Assembly (NCBI GenBank): GCA_910578095.1 | Contig: CAJTOZ010000011.1 | Location: 1-64,000 of the forward strand | DNA from: an uncultured Muribaculaceae bacterium | Lineage (GTDB): Bacteria; Bacteroidota; Bacteroidia; Bacteroidales; Muribaculaceae | Reading direction: 5' to 3' | DNA: 64,000 nucleotides | Shown here: positions 1 through 8,638 of the stretch, one piece after another | How the letters are laid out: every line of letters starts with the position of its first letter | How positions within the stretch are numbered: position 1 is the stretch's first letter | Translations under genes and position numbers: made by a program | The notes under the pieces: model-generated | What the model saw: only the letters and a program-made list of their open reading frames with translations | Told to the model about the DNA's origin: nothing | Databases searched by the model: none

Positions 1-337
1 CGCTCGAGCCTTCGTCCACGAGGTCGACGTCGTGGAAGCAGAAGTATTCGATGCCGAGCTTCTCCATGATCTCGAAGCCGGCGTCGGCCTTAGCTTTCGC
101 ACGCTCTACGGCGTCCGACGAGGCGTTCCAGGGGAATTTCTTCGTGCCGCTGCCGAACTGGTCGCCACCCTCGGCGCACAGTGTGTGCCACCAGGCCATT
201 GCGAAACGGAGCCAGTCTTTCATCTTCTTGCCCAACACTACGCGCTCGGCGTCGTAGTAGCGGAATGCAAGGGGGTTGTAGCTCGAGGTGCCCTCGAATT
301 TGATTTTTCCGATCTCAGGAAAATATTCTTTTGCCAT
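1..337 (-). CDS. xylA: Xylose isomerase, N-terminal part (cut by window edge)
   Basis: Cytoplasmic enzyme that interconverts D-xylose and D-xylulose, the first step of the isomerase route. About 112 N-terminal residues are present, starting MAKEYFPEIGKIKFEG and containing the family segments SSYNPLAFRYYDAERVVLGK, RFAMAWWHTLCAEGGDQFG and FCFHDVDLV; the metal-binding C-terminal half lies outside the window. The start at 337 is the first ATG that gives the family N-terminus. It lies 77 bases downstream of xylB and appears to be the last visible gene of the long minus-strand xylan operon, so sugar release, uptake and catabolism share one transcript. No separate promoter box was seen in the 77-base gap. 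Confidence 0.95.
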   Translation of the reverse strand, partial: MAKEYFPEIGKIKFEGTSSYNPLAFRYYDAERVVLGKKMKDWLRFAMAWWHTLCAEGGDQFGSGTKKFPWNASSDAVERAKAKADAGFEIMEKLGIEYFCFHDVDLVDEGSS

Positions 338-414
338 TGTCGTAAGGGGTTTATTATGATTGTTTATCGGTTTATCCGTTAGTGGTATAAGTGTATTTTA
401 TCCGTCTGATGCGC

Positions 415-1893
415 TTATGCTTCGAGGCGGCTTTTCCACAGCGCGTAAGCCTCCAGCACGGCAGGGCGTGTGGCTGCGTCGGGCGTGATGCGGTCAAGGA
501 GCTCAAGCGAGGCAAAGGCCTCGTCGCGGTTTTTGTATATGCCCGCGCCCATGCCTGCACCCTTGGCTGCGCCCACGCTACCGTCGGTGTCGTAAAGCTC
601 TATCGTGGCGCCACTCACATCGGCAAGCGTCTGACGGAACACAGGGCTGAGGAACATGTTGGCGCGGCCGGCATGGATGCGGTCGACGGCCAGGCCGAGT
701 TTCTGCATTATCTCGATGCCATACATGAATGAGAACACTATACCTTCCTGCGCCGCGCGGATGATATGGCGGCGGTCATGGGTGTTGAAGTTTACTCCAT
801 GTATGGAGCATCCCGGATCGGCATTCTCGAGCAGACGCTCGGCACCGTTGCCGAAAGGCATGATGCTGATGCCGAGAGAACCGGCCGGCACTTCGGCTGC
901 AAGTGCGTTCATGTCGTCGTAACTGATACCTGCCGGGGCGATGTTTCGCTTAACCCACGAATTCAGTATACCTGTGCCGTTGATACATGCCAGCACGCCT
1001 ATGCGTGGAGCGGCAGCGGTGTGGTTGACATGGGCGAAGTTGTTGACACGCGAGAGGGGATCGTAGTCGATGGTGCCGTTGACGCCGTACACCACGCCGG
1101 ATGTGCCGGCGGTGGAAGCAATCTCGCCCGGCTCGAACACGTTGAGCGAAAGGGCGTTGTTGGGCTGGTCGCCGGCGCGGTAGGTGATGGGGGTGCCTTC
1201 GGCAAGACCCAGCTCGGCAGCGGCTTCGGACGTGAGGCGTCCCTGCTCGCAGAACGTGCCGCGCACTTCCGGGAGGATATCGGCCGGGAAGCCGAAATAA
1301 TCCATGAGGAATGCTGCGGGCGCATCGGTCTTGAAGTCCCAGAGCATCATTTCAGAGAGCCCCTCGGGATTGGTGACTATCTCGCCTGTCATGCGCATGG
1401 CTATGTAGTCGGCCGGAAGCATGATCTTGTATATGCGCTCAAACACTTCGGGCTCATTTTCCTTGACCCACGCAAGCTTCGCGGCGGTGAAATTGCCGGG
1501 AGAGTTGAGCAGATGGCTGAGGCACTGCTCGGCACCGAGCTCTTCAAATGCTTTGCGGCCATATGGCACCGCGCGGCTATCGCACCAGATTATGGAATCG
1601 CGCAGGGGCTTGAGATTACGGTCGATGCACACAAGACCGTGCATCTGATAGGAAAAGCCTATGGCAGCGATGTCGGCCGGAGCCACATGTGCCTTGGCGA
1701 TAACGGAGGCGGTAGCCTGCTTGAGATACTCCCACCAGCTGTCGGGGTCCTGCTCGGCCCATCCGGCCTGCAGAGCCTTGATGGGAGCTTCCTGTTTGGG
1801 ATAGAAATCTGAGGCAAGGGCACGGCCGGTAGCGGCATCTACCAGAGATGCCTTCACGGACGATGTGCCGATGTCGTAGCCTAATAAATACAT
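415..1893 (-). CDS. xylB: Xylulokinase
   Basis: FGGY-family sugar kinase of 492 residues that phosphorylates D-xylulose to D-xylulose 5-phosphate in the cytoplasm, feeding the pentose phosphate pathway. The N-terminal phosphate-binding segment YLLGYDIGTSSVKASLVD begins at residue 2, and the AGDQPNNAL and AGTSGVVYG segments are those of the C-terminal kinase lobe. An in-frame ATG exists 66 bases upstream, but the extra 22 residues would delay the conserved beta-strand and overlap the end of the GH67 gene, so the start at 1893 is preferred. It follows the GH67 gene by 25 bases and precedes xylA by 77 bases, as part of the same operon. Length is normal for the family. Confidence 0.95.
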   Translation of the reverse strand: MYLLGYDIGTSSVKASLVDAATGRALASDFYPKQEAPIKALQAGWAEQDPDSWWEYLKQATASVIAKAHVAPADIAAIGFSYQMHGLVCIDRNLKPLRDSIIWCDSRAVPYGRKAFEELGAEQCLSHLLNSPGNFTAAKLAWVKENEPEVFERIYKIMLPADYIAMRMTGEIVTNPEGLSEMMLWDFKTDAPAAFLMDYFGFPADILPEVRGTFCEQGRLTSEAAAELGLAEGTPITYRAGDQPNNALSLNVFEPGEIASTAGTSGVVYGVNGTIDYDPLSRVNNFAHVNHTAAAPRIGVLACINGTGILNSWVKRNIAPAGISYDDMNALAAEVPAGSLGISIMPFGNGAERLLENADPGCSIHGVNFNTHDRRHIIRAAQEGIVFSFMYGIEIMQKLGLAVDRIHAGRANMFLSPVFRQTLADVSGATIELYDTDGSVGAAKGAGMGAGIYKNRDEAFASLELLDRITPDAATRPAVLEAYALWKSRLEA

Positions 1894-1918
1894 TGCAATG
1901 TTATGTTTTGGGTTGATA

Positions 1919-3883
1919 TCATCGATATAGGTTGAGAAGAGAGTCTGAGGGACACTCAAAATTGGAGATAGGCAGTTGCACCTTCATGTATTCTTCAAGA
2001 GTGCGGGAGGGAGCCTCGATGCCGGCAGGCAACGGCATGCGCGAGAACTGTGCGAAATACAGCAGGCACGCGTCGCGCCACCACCGCGCATCGGCTGCCT
2101 GTGTGCGCAGGCGCGGAGCCATGGCTTCGTACACGCCGGGCTTGAGATACGGACGGGCAGCTTCCCACACCGGGATGAACCCGTCGACCGTGCGCACGCC
2201 GCGGTCGTAGGCATAGCACAATTCGTCCCAGAGTGTACGGCCGGAGCGCATGCGGTGCGTCCAGGGCGCATGATGGAACCATAGCAGGAACTCCTCGGGA
2301 CAACTGTCGATATTATTGAAAAGCGCATACAGGCTGTCGGGATACTGGGCCACGGCATTGCTGCCCCCGGAAGTGCGGTCGAAACCTATGCCTACACGGT
2401 CGGCACGGTGGTAGTAGCGGGGGAGCCAGTCGGGACGTGCGCCGGGCACATCGCACCAGGGCTCAGGCCCATAGTGGTGGCCGAAAGCGAAAAGGTGGTG
2501 CAGCCCCAGAGGCATCATATAGTCGACCACAGCCTCGCGGGAAGCCAGAAGCATATCACGCACGGCCGCGCGCACGCTATCGGGCACGGAAGCGGCATCG
2601 GCATAAAGGCTGCGGGCGGTCCATTCATCGGCTATCTGCGCCGGAGACAGGCGTGGATTCCATGCCATGCGTCCGAAGGCATACCAGTTGGCATCGGCCA
2701 CCGGATTGCCGGTGAGGCATTCGCTGTCGCCCACATTGGCCACTCCGGCCACAGCTACGAGCGAAGCGGGATCGACATAACTGAAAAACTCCTGCCACAT
2801 GGGCGCGAGATACGCCACGTGGTTGCTATGGCCCAGATATTCCTGCGTGATCTGCAGTTCGGCCATCTGCGGGGTGGCAGGCATGGCGCCGAAGAGCGGG
2901 CTGTACGGTTCGCGTGGCTGGAAATCCACGGGGCCGTTCTTTATCTGCAATATCACATTGTCGGCAAAAGAGCCGTCAAGAGGCTGAAATTCGAGATAAG
3001 CCTGCTTGGCGCGGTCGGCATCGGCAGGCGAATATACAAATGCGCGCCACATTACAATACCGCCATGCGGACGCAACGCCTCGGCAAGCATATTGGCTCC
3101 CTCGGCATGGCTACGCCCGAAATCGCAAGGGCCGGGCTGCCCTTCGGAGTTGGCCTTCACCAGAAAACCTCCGAAATCCGGGATCAGATCGTAAATCTCA
3201 TCGGCCTTGTCGCTCCACCATCGGCGCACCGCCGGGTCGAGAGGGTCGGCAGTGGGCAGACTGTCGAGGGCCATGGGAGAAGCGAAATTTACAGAGAGAT
3301 AGGTGCGTATGCCGTAAGGGCGGAGCACATCGGCTATGGCTTTCACCTTCTCCAGATAGTCGGAGGAGAGAATGCGCGGAGATGCGTTGACATTGTTGAG
3401 CACGGCACCATTGATACCCACCTCGGCGCAACGCATGGCATAGTCAGCATACTGCGGCGAAATTTTGTCCGGAAGTTCGTCCCATTTCCAGATGCTGCGG
3501 CCGGCGTATCCGCGCTCCACCGTGCCGTCAAGATTGTCCCAATGGTTGAGCACACGCAGAGAATAAGCCGGCACTTCTACGGTGTCGAGCGGTGCGGTGC
3601 CATCCTGGGCACTCATGCGCACGAGCGCGCACGCGCCGTAAAGCAAACCCGCCTCAGAGGGCGAGGTGACACGCGCGGAGCCATCGGCCTCGCGGCGCAC
3701 ACGAAAAGCGTCGGGCACCGAAAGAGCCGTATCGGCGGTGTCGATGTCAAGCGACACTGTTCCGGGGTAATGCTCCGCCAGGTATTCCGCAGCTATCGCG
3801 CATGATTCGCCCGCAGGCTTGTCTGCGCCGCAAGCGACGCAGACAAGCGCGAGCATAGTATAGAAAATTGCACCCGGTTTCAT
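1919..3883 (-). CDS. GH67 alpha-glucuronidase, lipoprotein
   Basis: Removes (4-O-methyl)-D-glucuronate from the non-reducing terminal xylose of xylo-oligosaccharides. The 654-residue protein has an N-terminal lipobox (LVCVAC, Cys18), an alpha/beta N-terminal domain, then the GH67 barrel from about residue 105 (SLRVLNHWDNLDGTVERGYAG). The inferred catalytic residues by family pattern are Glu248 in LVKANSEGQPG and the pair Asp320 (NGPVDFQPREP) and Glu348 (ITQEYLG), whose 28-residue spacing matches characterised GH67 enzymes. Its start overlaps the stop of the upstream GH43 gene in an ATGA, implying translational coupling. The lipobox places it at a membrane, probably facing the periplasm; surface exposure cannot be excluded. 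It complements the GH115 enzyme of the same locus, which acts on internal substituents. Confidence 0.93.
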   Translation of the reverse strand: MKPGAIFYTMLALVCVACGADKPAGESCAIAAEYLAEHYPGTVSLDIDTADTALSVPDAFRVRREADGSARVTSPSEAGLLYGACALVRMSAQDGTAPLDTVEVPAYSLRVLNHWDNLDGTVERGYAGRSIWKWDELPDKISPQYADYAMRCAEVGINGAVLNNVNASPRILSSDYLEKVKAIADVLRPYGIRTYLSVNFASPMALDSLPTADPLDPAVRRWWSDKADEIYDLIPDFGGFLVKANSEGQPGPCDFGRSHAEGANMLAEALRPHGGIVMWRAFVYSPADADRAKQAYLEFQPLDGSFADNVILQIKNGPVDFQPREPYSPLFGAMPATPQMAELQITQEYLGHSNHVAYLAPMWQEFFSYVDPASLVAVAGVANVGDSECLTGNPVADANWYAFGRMAWNPRLSPAQIADEWTARSLYADAASVPDSVRAAVRDMLLASREAVVDYMMPLGLHHLFAFGHHYGPEPWCDVPGARPDWLPRYYHRADRVGIGFDRTSGGSNAVAQYPDSLYALFNNIDSCPEEFLLWFHHAPWTHRMRSGRTLWDELCYAYDRGVRTVDGFIPVWEAARPYLKPGVYEAMAPRLRTQAADARWWRDACLLYFAQFSRMPLPAGIEAPSRTLEEYMKVQLPISNFECPSDSLLNLYR

Positions 3884-4857
3884 TGTTCAGCGCTGCCGCC
3901 GCCATCAATGGTTATGATGCGGCCTTCATCGTCGTATTTAAGTTCGCACACCTTGAGGCTGCGCAGCCACGACTTACCGCCGGAAGGCACGCTGTCGTGA
4001 TGGAAAAGATACCACTTGCCATCATACTCGATGATGGAGTGGTGGGTTGTCCAGCCCACCACGGGAGTGAGTATCACGCCCTGATATACGAAGGGGCCGT
4101 AGGGGTTGTCGCCAATGGCATAGCAGAGCAGGTGGCTGTCGCCGGTGGAATACGAGAAATAGTATTTGCCATTGTACTTGTGCACCCACGAGGCTTCGAA
4201 AAAGCGGTGAGGGTCGTCGGCGCGCAAGGGCTTGCCTTCGGCATCGACCACCTGCACAGGGCGCGGCTCCTCGGCAAACTGCAGCATGTCCTTGGTAAGG
4301 CGCACGCAACGGCTGGGCAGGGATGGCTCGGCACCCTCGGGCAGTTCAGCCGATTCGAGAGCCTTGTTGTCGCGGTAGCGCTGGAGCTGTCCGCCCCACA
4401 GGCCGCCAAAGTACAGGTAGTACTCGCCATCGGCATCGGGCAGCACGCATATATCCATGGAGTAGCTGCCGCGTATGGGATCGGGCTCGGGAACAAACGG
4501 TCCTTCAGGACGGTCGGCCACGGCCACACCGATACGGAATATATCGTTCTTATCCTTGAGGGGGAAGTAGAGATAATATTTGTTGTCCTTGCGCGCGCAG
4601 TCGCAATCCCAGAGCTGGCGTCCGGCCCAAGGTATGTCTGCTATATCGAGAGCCTTACCATGGTCGGTGACCTTACCCGTCATGGGATCGCCGTCGATGG
4701 ACAGCACGTGCATGTCCTTCATCACGTACTGGTCGCCGTTGTCGTTCTCCACGTTCTCGCACTCCCAGTCGTGCGAGGGGTATATGTATATGCGGCCGTC
4801 AAACACGTGAACACTGGGGTCGGCCATATAGTCGTCAGGAAAAAGGTATCGTTTCAT
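3880..4857 (-). CDS. GH43 beta-xylosidase/arabinofuranosidase, probably cytoplasmic
   Basis: A 325-residue single-domain GH43 protein. The five-bladed propeller has the expected catalytic set: Asp13 (MADPSVHVF, general base), Asp135 (SYSMDICVL, pKa modulator) and Glu221 (RFFEASWVHK, general acid). The start at 4857 (MKRYLFPDDYMADPSV) is chosen because a longer form starting at 4935 adds 26 residues that are neither a signal peptide nor part of the fold. No signal peptide or lipobox is seen, so it probably works in the cytoplasm on oligosaccharides brought in by the GPH transporter encoded upstream in the operon. Exact specificity (xylose or arabinose release) is not decided by the sequence. 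It lies 106 bases after a GH10 gene, a gap in which I see no gene, and overlaps the GH67 start. Confidence 0.9.
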   Translation of the reverse strand: MKRYLFPDDYMADPSVHVFDGRIYIYPSHDWECENVENDNGDQYVMKDMHVLSIDGDPMTGKVTDHGKALDIADIPWAGRQLWDCDCARKDNKYYLYFPLKDKNDIFRIGVAVADRPEGPFVPEPDPIRGSYSMDICVLPDADGEYYLYFGGLWGGQLQRYRDNKALESAELPEGAEPSLPSRCVRLTKDMLQFAEEPRPVQVVDAEGKPLRADDPHRFFEASWVHKYNGKYYFSYSTGDSHLLCYAIGDNPYGPFVYQGVILTPVVGWTTHHSIIEYDGKWYLFHHDSVPSGGKSWLRSLKVCELKYDDEGRIITIDGGGSAEQ

Positions 4858-4963
4858 AGCTGATTGATTTAAAATTCGCAGGTCCGACTTAAGGGGCTGA
4901 AAAATGCCGGCTTTAAGTGCGAGGCTTTGGACCACTGAAGTTGGACAAATGCAAATATCGTGA

Positions 4964-6079
4964 TTATTTTTTAGTTTTGTGATAATCGGAGAGTTTTTTA
5001 AGGAAAGGTTTCATGCGCAGATTGCGGTCGAAATACACCGGATAGTCTGTGCGGCCCGTCACCGGCCAATCATTGCGCCATGATGTCGCATCCGAAAGAC
5101 CCCACACCGTGACACGGTCAATGGCATCGGCATGCCGTAGAAACATGCTGAAGAAAGCATCCATGCGGCTGTTCCAGTGCTTGTCCACATCCTCGTCCAA
5201 GCCATTGACATAGGGATTTATGGCAATGTTGTCATCAACTTTCATGTCAATAGTGGCAGTATTGGTGAGCGACGGAAGAGCAGTCATGTCCCACTCGGTG
5301 ATCATGACTTTGCAACCCGTAGCGGCAAATGCTTCAATGGATCTCTCGTAGTCATCAAGGTCGGGATAATCCATTCCCATGTGCCCCTGCATGCCTATGC
5401 CGTCCACCCGCAGCCCACGGCGCTTCAAATCGTTGATTATGCGCACGTAGGCATCCCGGCGTCCGGGTTCGTTCATGCCGAAATCATTTATGTAAAGTTC
5501 AGCATTAGGATCAGCCTCATGTGCATACTGAAATGCCAGAGGTATATATTCCTCTCCGAGTATTTCGTAGTAAGGAGTGTTGCAGTAACGGCCATCGGCA
5601 CTTATGGCTTCATTCACTACATCCCATCCTTTGATACGCCCTTTGTAGCGGCCCACCGTTGTGTGGATGTGATCCCGCATACGAGACTTCAGTTCATCGG
5701 CACTGACATAGTTGCCCTTGTCATCGCGCGCAAACCATTCGGGGAGGAAATAGTGCCATACAAGGCAGTGGCCTATAATAGTCATGCCGTTTTCTTCGCC
5801 GAATTTGACATAGGCATCGGCATCATCCCAGAAATAGCGGTCTTTCTCGGGATGGATCATGCTGCATTTGAGCACATTTTCGGGAACGATGCTGTTGAAA
5901 TGATGCCTTATAACGGCGGCTCCGTCCTTGTCAATATTCTTTGCTTGGTCGTCGTTTACAGCAACCGAAACCTGAAATTTGTCGCCGAAAATTGTTTTCA
6001 GCGGAGCATCCGAGAGAGCCGGCACCTGAGCTATCGCACCGGGAGCGGCCAGCAATACGGCCATGAACAGTTTCTTCAC
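4964..6079 (-). CDS. GH10 endo-beta-1,4-xylanase, divergent tandem copy
   Basis: Single-domain GH10 enzyme of 371 residues that cuts beta-1,4-xylosidic bonds. A signal peptide covers about residues 1-18 (LLAAPGAIAQ). The acid/base is Glu157 in GWDVVNEA and the nucleophile Glu262 in VMITEWDM. It is a close tandem copy of the next gene upstream (6081-7205), sharing long blocks such as FQYAHEADP and GIGMQGHMGMDYPD, and its start codon almost abuts that gene's stop. It differs at a subsite motif: the usual WHSQ is WHYF here (residues 108-111), whereas the paralogue keeps WHSQ. The copies may therefore cut different oligosaccharides. No lipobox is present, so a periplasmic location is likely. Confidence 0.93.
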   Translation of the reverse strand: MKKLFMAVLLAAPGAIAQVPALSDAPLKTIFGDKFQVSVAVNDDQAKNIDKDGAAVIRHHFNSIVPENVLKCSMIHPEKDRYFWDDADAYVKFGEENGMTIIGHCLVWHYFLPEWFARDDKGNYVSADELKSRMRDHIHTTVGRYKGRIKGWDVVNEAISADGRYCNTPYYEILGEEYIPLAFQYAHEADPNAELYINDFGMNEPGRRDAYVRIINDLKRRGLRVDGIGMQGHMGMDYPDLDDYERSIEAFAATGCKVMITEWDMTALPSLTNTATIDMKVDDNIAINPYVNGLDEDVDKHWNSRMDAFFSMFLRHADAIDRVTVWGLSDATSWRNDWPVTGRTDYPVYFDRNLRMKPFLKKLSDYHKTKK

Positions 6080-6080
6080 T

Positions 6081-7205
6081 TTATTCTATCTCGGTCTTAT
6101 GATATTCGGATAATTTCCTCAAAAAAGGTTTCATCTCATAATTGCGGTCGAACAGCAGCGGGCTATCCACACGGCCCCGCATCGGGAAACCGTTTTTCCA
6201 GGAGTCGCCGTCGCTGACACCCCATGCGGTGACGCGGCTGATCACATCAGAATAGCGCATGAACATGCTGAAGAATGCGTCCATACGGCTATTCCAGAGT
6301 GCGGCCACATCGGCAGGCAGCCCGTCGGGATAGGGGTTCATTGCTTTACGGAAAGCGACAGCGTCGCCTACGTTTGCCGAACGCGTGAGTGTGGGCAGCG
6401 CGCTCATGTCCCACTCGGTTATCATCACTTTGCAACCGGTGCCGGCAAATGCCTTGATGGCCGTCTCGAATTCTGTAAAATCGGGATAATCCATGCCCAT
6501 GTGTCCCTGCATGCCTATGGCATCGATGCGCAACCCGCGACGCTTGAGGTCGTTGACCATGCGCACTACGGCATCGCGGCGCCCGGGCACATTCATGCCG
6601 TAGTCATTGTAATACAGCTCGGCATCCGGATCGGCCTCATGGGCATATTGGAACGCAAGGGGAATAAACTCCTCGCCGAGAATCTCGTAGAATGGCGTCT
6701 TGCGGTACGAGCCGTTCTCGATTATAGCTTCGTTGACCACGTCCCAACCCTTCACGCGGCCCTTGTAGCGGCCCACCACGGTGTGGATATGGTCGCGCAT
6801 ACGTGCTTTGAGCGTGTCGGCGCTCACATAGTTGCCTTCGTCGTCGTAGGGAAACCACGGTGCGAGCTGGCTATGCCATATGAGGCAGTGGCCTATGACA
6901 GTCATGCCATTGTCCTCGCCGAATTTCACGAATGCATCGGCATCGTCCCAGAAATACACATTTTTCTGCGGATGGATCTCTTCGCTTTTCATCACGTTTT
7001 CGGCCACGATGGTGTTGAAATGGTGTTTCACCACCTCGGCTCCCTTGGCGTCGGTCTCCTTAGCCTGGTTGTCGTTGATGGCCACCGCCACGCGGAACTT
7101 ATCGCCGAACACATCCTTGAGGGGTGTATCGGCCACGGTGGGCACTGATGCAGCTGCCGCAATTGCGCCGGACGCGTAAAAGAGCGTTGCAAGAATTTTT
7201 TTCAT
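6081..7205 (-). CDS. GH10 endo-beta-1,4-xylanase, canonical tandem copy
   Basis: Single-domain GH10 enzyme of 374 residues with a signal peptide (residues 1 to about 20, ending in AIAAAAS). The barrel carries the canonical IGHCLIWHSQ segment (residues 104-113), acid/base Glu159 in GWDVVNEA and nucleophile Glu264 in VMITEWDM. It is probably periplasmic and shortens xylo-oligosaccharides taken in by the SusC/D complexes. It lies 11 bases after the transporter gene and 1 base before its own paralogue, so the three are almost certainly co-transcribed. Two small GH10 enzymes without binding modules fit a role on oligosaccharides rather than on polymer, which the module-bearing GH10 at 31812 would attack first. 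Confidence 0.94.
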   Translation of the reverse strand: MKKILATLFYASGAIAAAASVPTVADTPLKDVFGDKFRVAVAINDNQAKETDAKGAEVVKHHFNTIVAENVMKSEEIHPQKNVYFWDDADAFVKFGEDNGMTVIGHCLIWHSQLAPWFPYDDEGNYVSADTLKARMRDHIHTVVGRYKGRVKGWDVVNEAIIENGSYRKTPFYEILGEEFIPLAFQYAHEADPDAELYYNDYGMNVPGRRDAVVRMVNDLKRRGLRIDAIGMQGHMGMDYPDFTEFETAIKAFAGTGCKVMITEWDMSALPTLTRSANVGDAVAFRKAMNPYPDGLPADVAALWNSRMDAFFSMFMRYSDVISRVTAWGVSDGDSWKNGFPMRGRVDSPLLFDRNYEMKPFLRKLSEYHKTEIE

Positions 7206-7216
7206 GGTCTGTTGCG

Positions 7217-8626
7217 TTAATTATTGTGTCGACGCTCGATTTCTGCATTTATAGCATCTATGCGGTCGTCAGTGAGTTCGTAACGGGAGATAATGAACAT
7301 GGCGAGCAGTAGCAGGGCTGCCGGAATCACAGCCACGAGCCAGAGTATGCCTTGCTGTGCGAAGGCGCTTTGGGAAACGGCATCCTTGTCGAAGCCCACA
7401 TAGGCCAGCACCAGACCGGGCACCACTCCGCCGAGGGCCATGCCGGCCTTGTAGAAGATGCCGGTGAGAGCATTGACAATACCGCTGATACGCTTGCCGT
7501 GGGTGTATTCGCCGAAACTTATGACCTCAGGAACGAGGGCCCACATATAGCCTGTGGCCACGATTATGCCAGTGGATTTCACGAACTGGGCCACGTAAAC
7601 GAGCCACATGTGGTCCTTAAGGGTATCGACCATCGAGATCACATACAGCATGGCCATGCCGAATATCGCTGTGGCAAGGAAAATATAGAACATACCTTTC
7701 TTTCCCACCTGCCGCTTGATCCAGGGAATCATGGGCATGAAGATGAAGGCGGGAATGGAACCGAGGCCCATGAACACCGAGAGCTCCTCGGCGCTGCCGC
7801 CGAGATTGTAGGTGATGTAGTAGGCGCCGGCGCTGTTGCTTATGGCCATGAGGCCGAAAGCGGTGATGAAAAAGAATGCGAGTATACGCAGGGGACGGTT
7901 GCGCACAAACTCCAGCCACAGATCGCTGACGCGCACATTCTCCGTCTCGCTCTTATCCATCACCACACGCTCACGGCACTGCGTGAAGCAGAATATGAGC
8001 AGCGCGAGACCCACCACGCCATATATGGTCATGGTCATGAACCAGGCATAGTCGTGTGAAGAAAGATCGGAGACTTCGGTAGGGTCGAAATACTTCACGA
8101 GCATAGGTATGCCCATTCCCACTGCAAGGCCGCCGAGGTTGGCCATAAACATGCGTGTGGAGGTGAGCACCGTGATCTCGTGTGTGTCGCGGGTGAGCGA
8201 TGCATTGAGAGCTCCGTACGGCACATTGACAAGAGTGTAGCACATCGACAGCCCCACATATGTTATATATGCATAGAGCAACGAGCCGGAAAATCCGTTC
8301 CAGAAGCAGAGTATGGCAAAGGCTGTGAGCGGAATGCCGCCGAGCACCAGATAGGCGCGGTACTTGCCGAGCGATGGATCATGCTTGTCGACGAAAGCGC
8401 CTACGATGGGATCCCACACCACATCGACGATGCGGACCACAAGGAACATCACGGCCGCAACTGCGGGATCGAGGCCGAATACATTGGTATAGAAGAACAG
8501 CAGATACATGCTGATGGTCTGATAAATCAGATTCTGCGCCAGGTCGCCGGAACCGAATCCGATGCGCTGGAGCCACGTCAGCTTGTAAAAGCCTTTGCTC
8601 TGGAGTTTTTGCGTGTCTTTATTCAT
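7217..8626 (-). CDS. GPH-family sugar:cation symporter (xyloside transporter)
   Basis: Inner-membrane transporter of 469 residues in the glycoside-pentoside-hexuronide (MelB/XylP) branch of the major facilitator superfamily. The N-terminus has the family pattern GFGSGDLAQNLIYQTISMYLLFFYT and the segment VVRIVDVVWDPIVGAFVDKH in the second helix/loop; about twelve hydrophobic segments follow and the C-terminal tail is charged. In this operon it most likely brings xylose or short xylo-oligosaccharides from periplasm to cytoplasm, where the signal-less GH43, XylA and XylB act. It sits 12 bases after the esterase gene and 11 before the GH10 pair. Substrate is inferred from context only. Confidence 0.92.
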   Translation of the reverse strand: MNKDTQKLQSKGFYKLTWLQRIGFGSGDLAQNLIYQTISMYLLFFYTNVFGLDPAVAAVMFLVVRIVDVVWDPIVGAFVDKHDPSLGKYRAYLVLGGIPLTAFAILCFWNGFSGSLLYAYITYVGLSMCYTLVNVPYGALNASLTRDTHEITVLTSTRMFMANLGGLAVGMGIPMLVKYFDPTEVSDLSSHDYAWFMTMTIYGVVGLALLIFCFTQCRERVVMDKSETENVRVSDLWLEFVRNRPLRILAFFFITAFGLMAISNSAGAYYITYNLGGSAEELSVFMGLGSIPAFIFMPMIPWIKRQVGKKGMFYIFLATAIFGMAMLYVISMVDTLKDHMWLVYVAQFVKSTGIIVATGYMWALVPEVISFGEYTHGKRISGIVNALTGIFYKAGMALGGVVPGLVLAYVGFDKDAVSQSAFAQQGILWLVAVIPAALLLLAMFIISRYELTDDRIDAINAEIERRHNN

Positions 8627-8638
8627 GGTATGGTAAGG

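Noticed and set aside
338..414. Possible separate promoter for xylA
   Set aside because: No TAnnTTTG box and no GTTAC pair on the minus strand in the 77-base gap.
4885..4925. Possible hairpin (ACTTAA ... TTAAGT) between GH43 and GH10
   Set aside because: Only six outer pairs with a poorly matching interior and no T-run in the direction of transcription.
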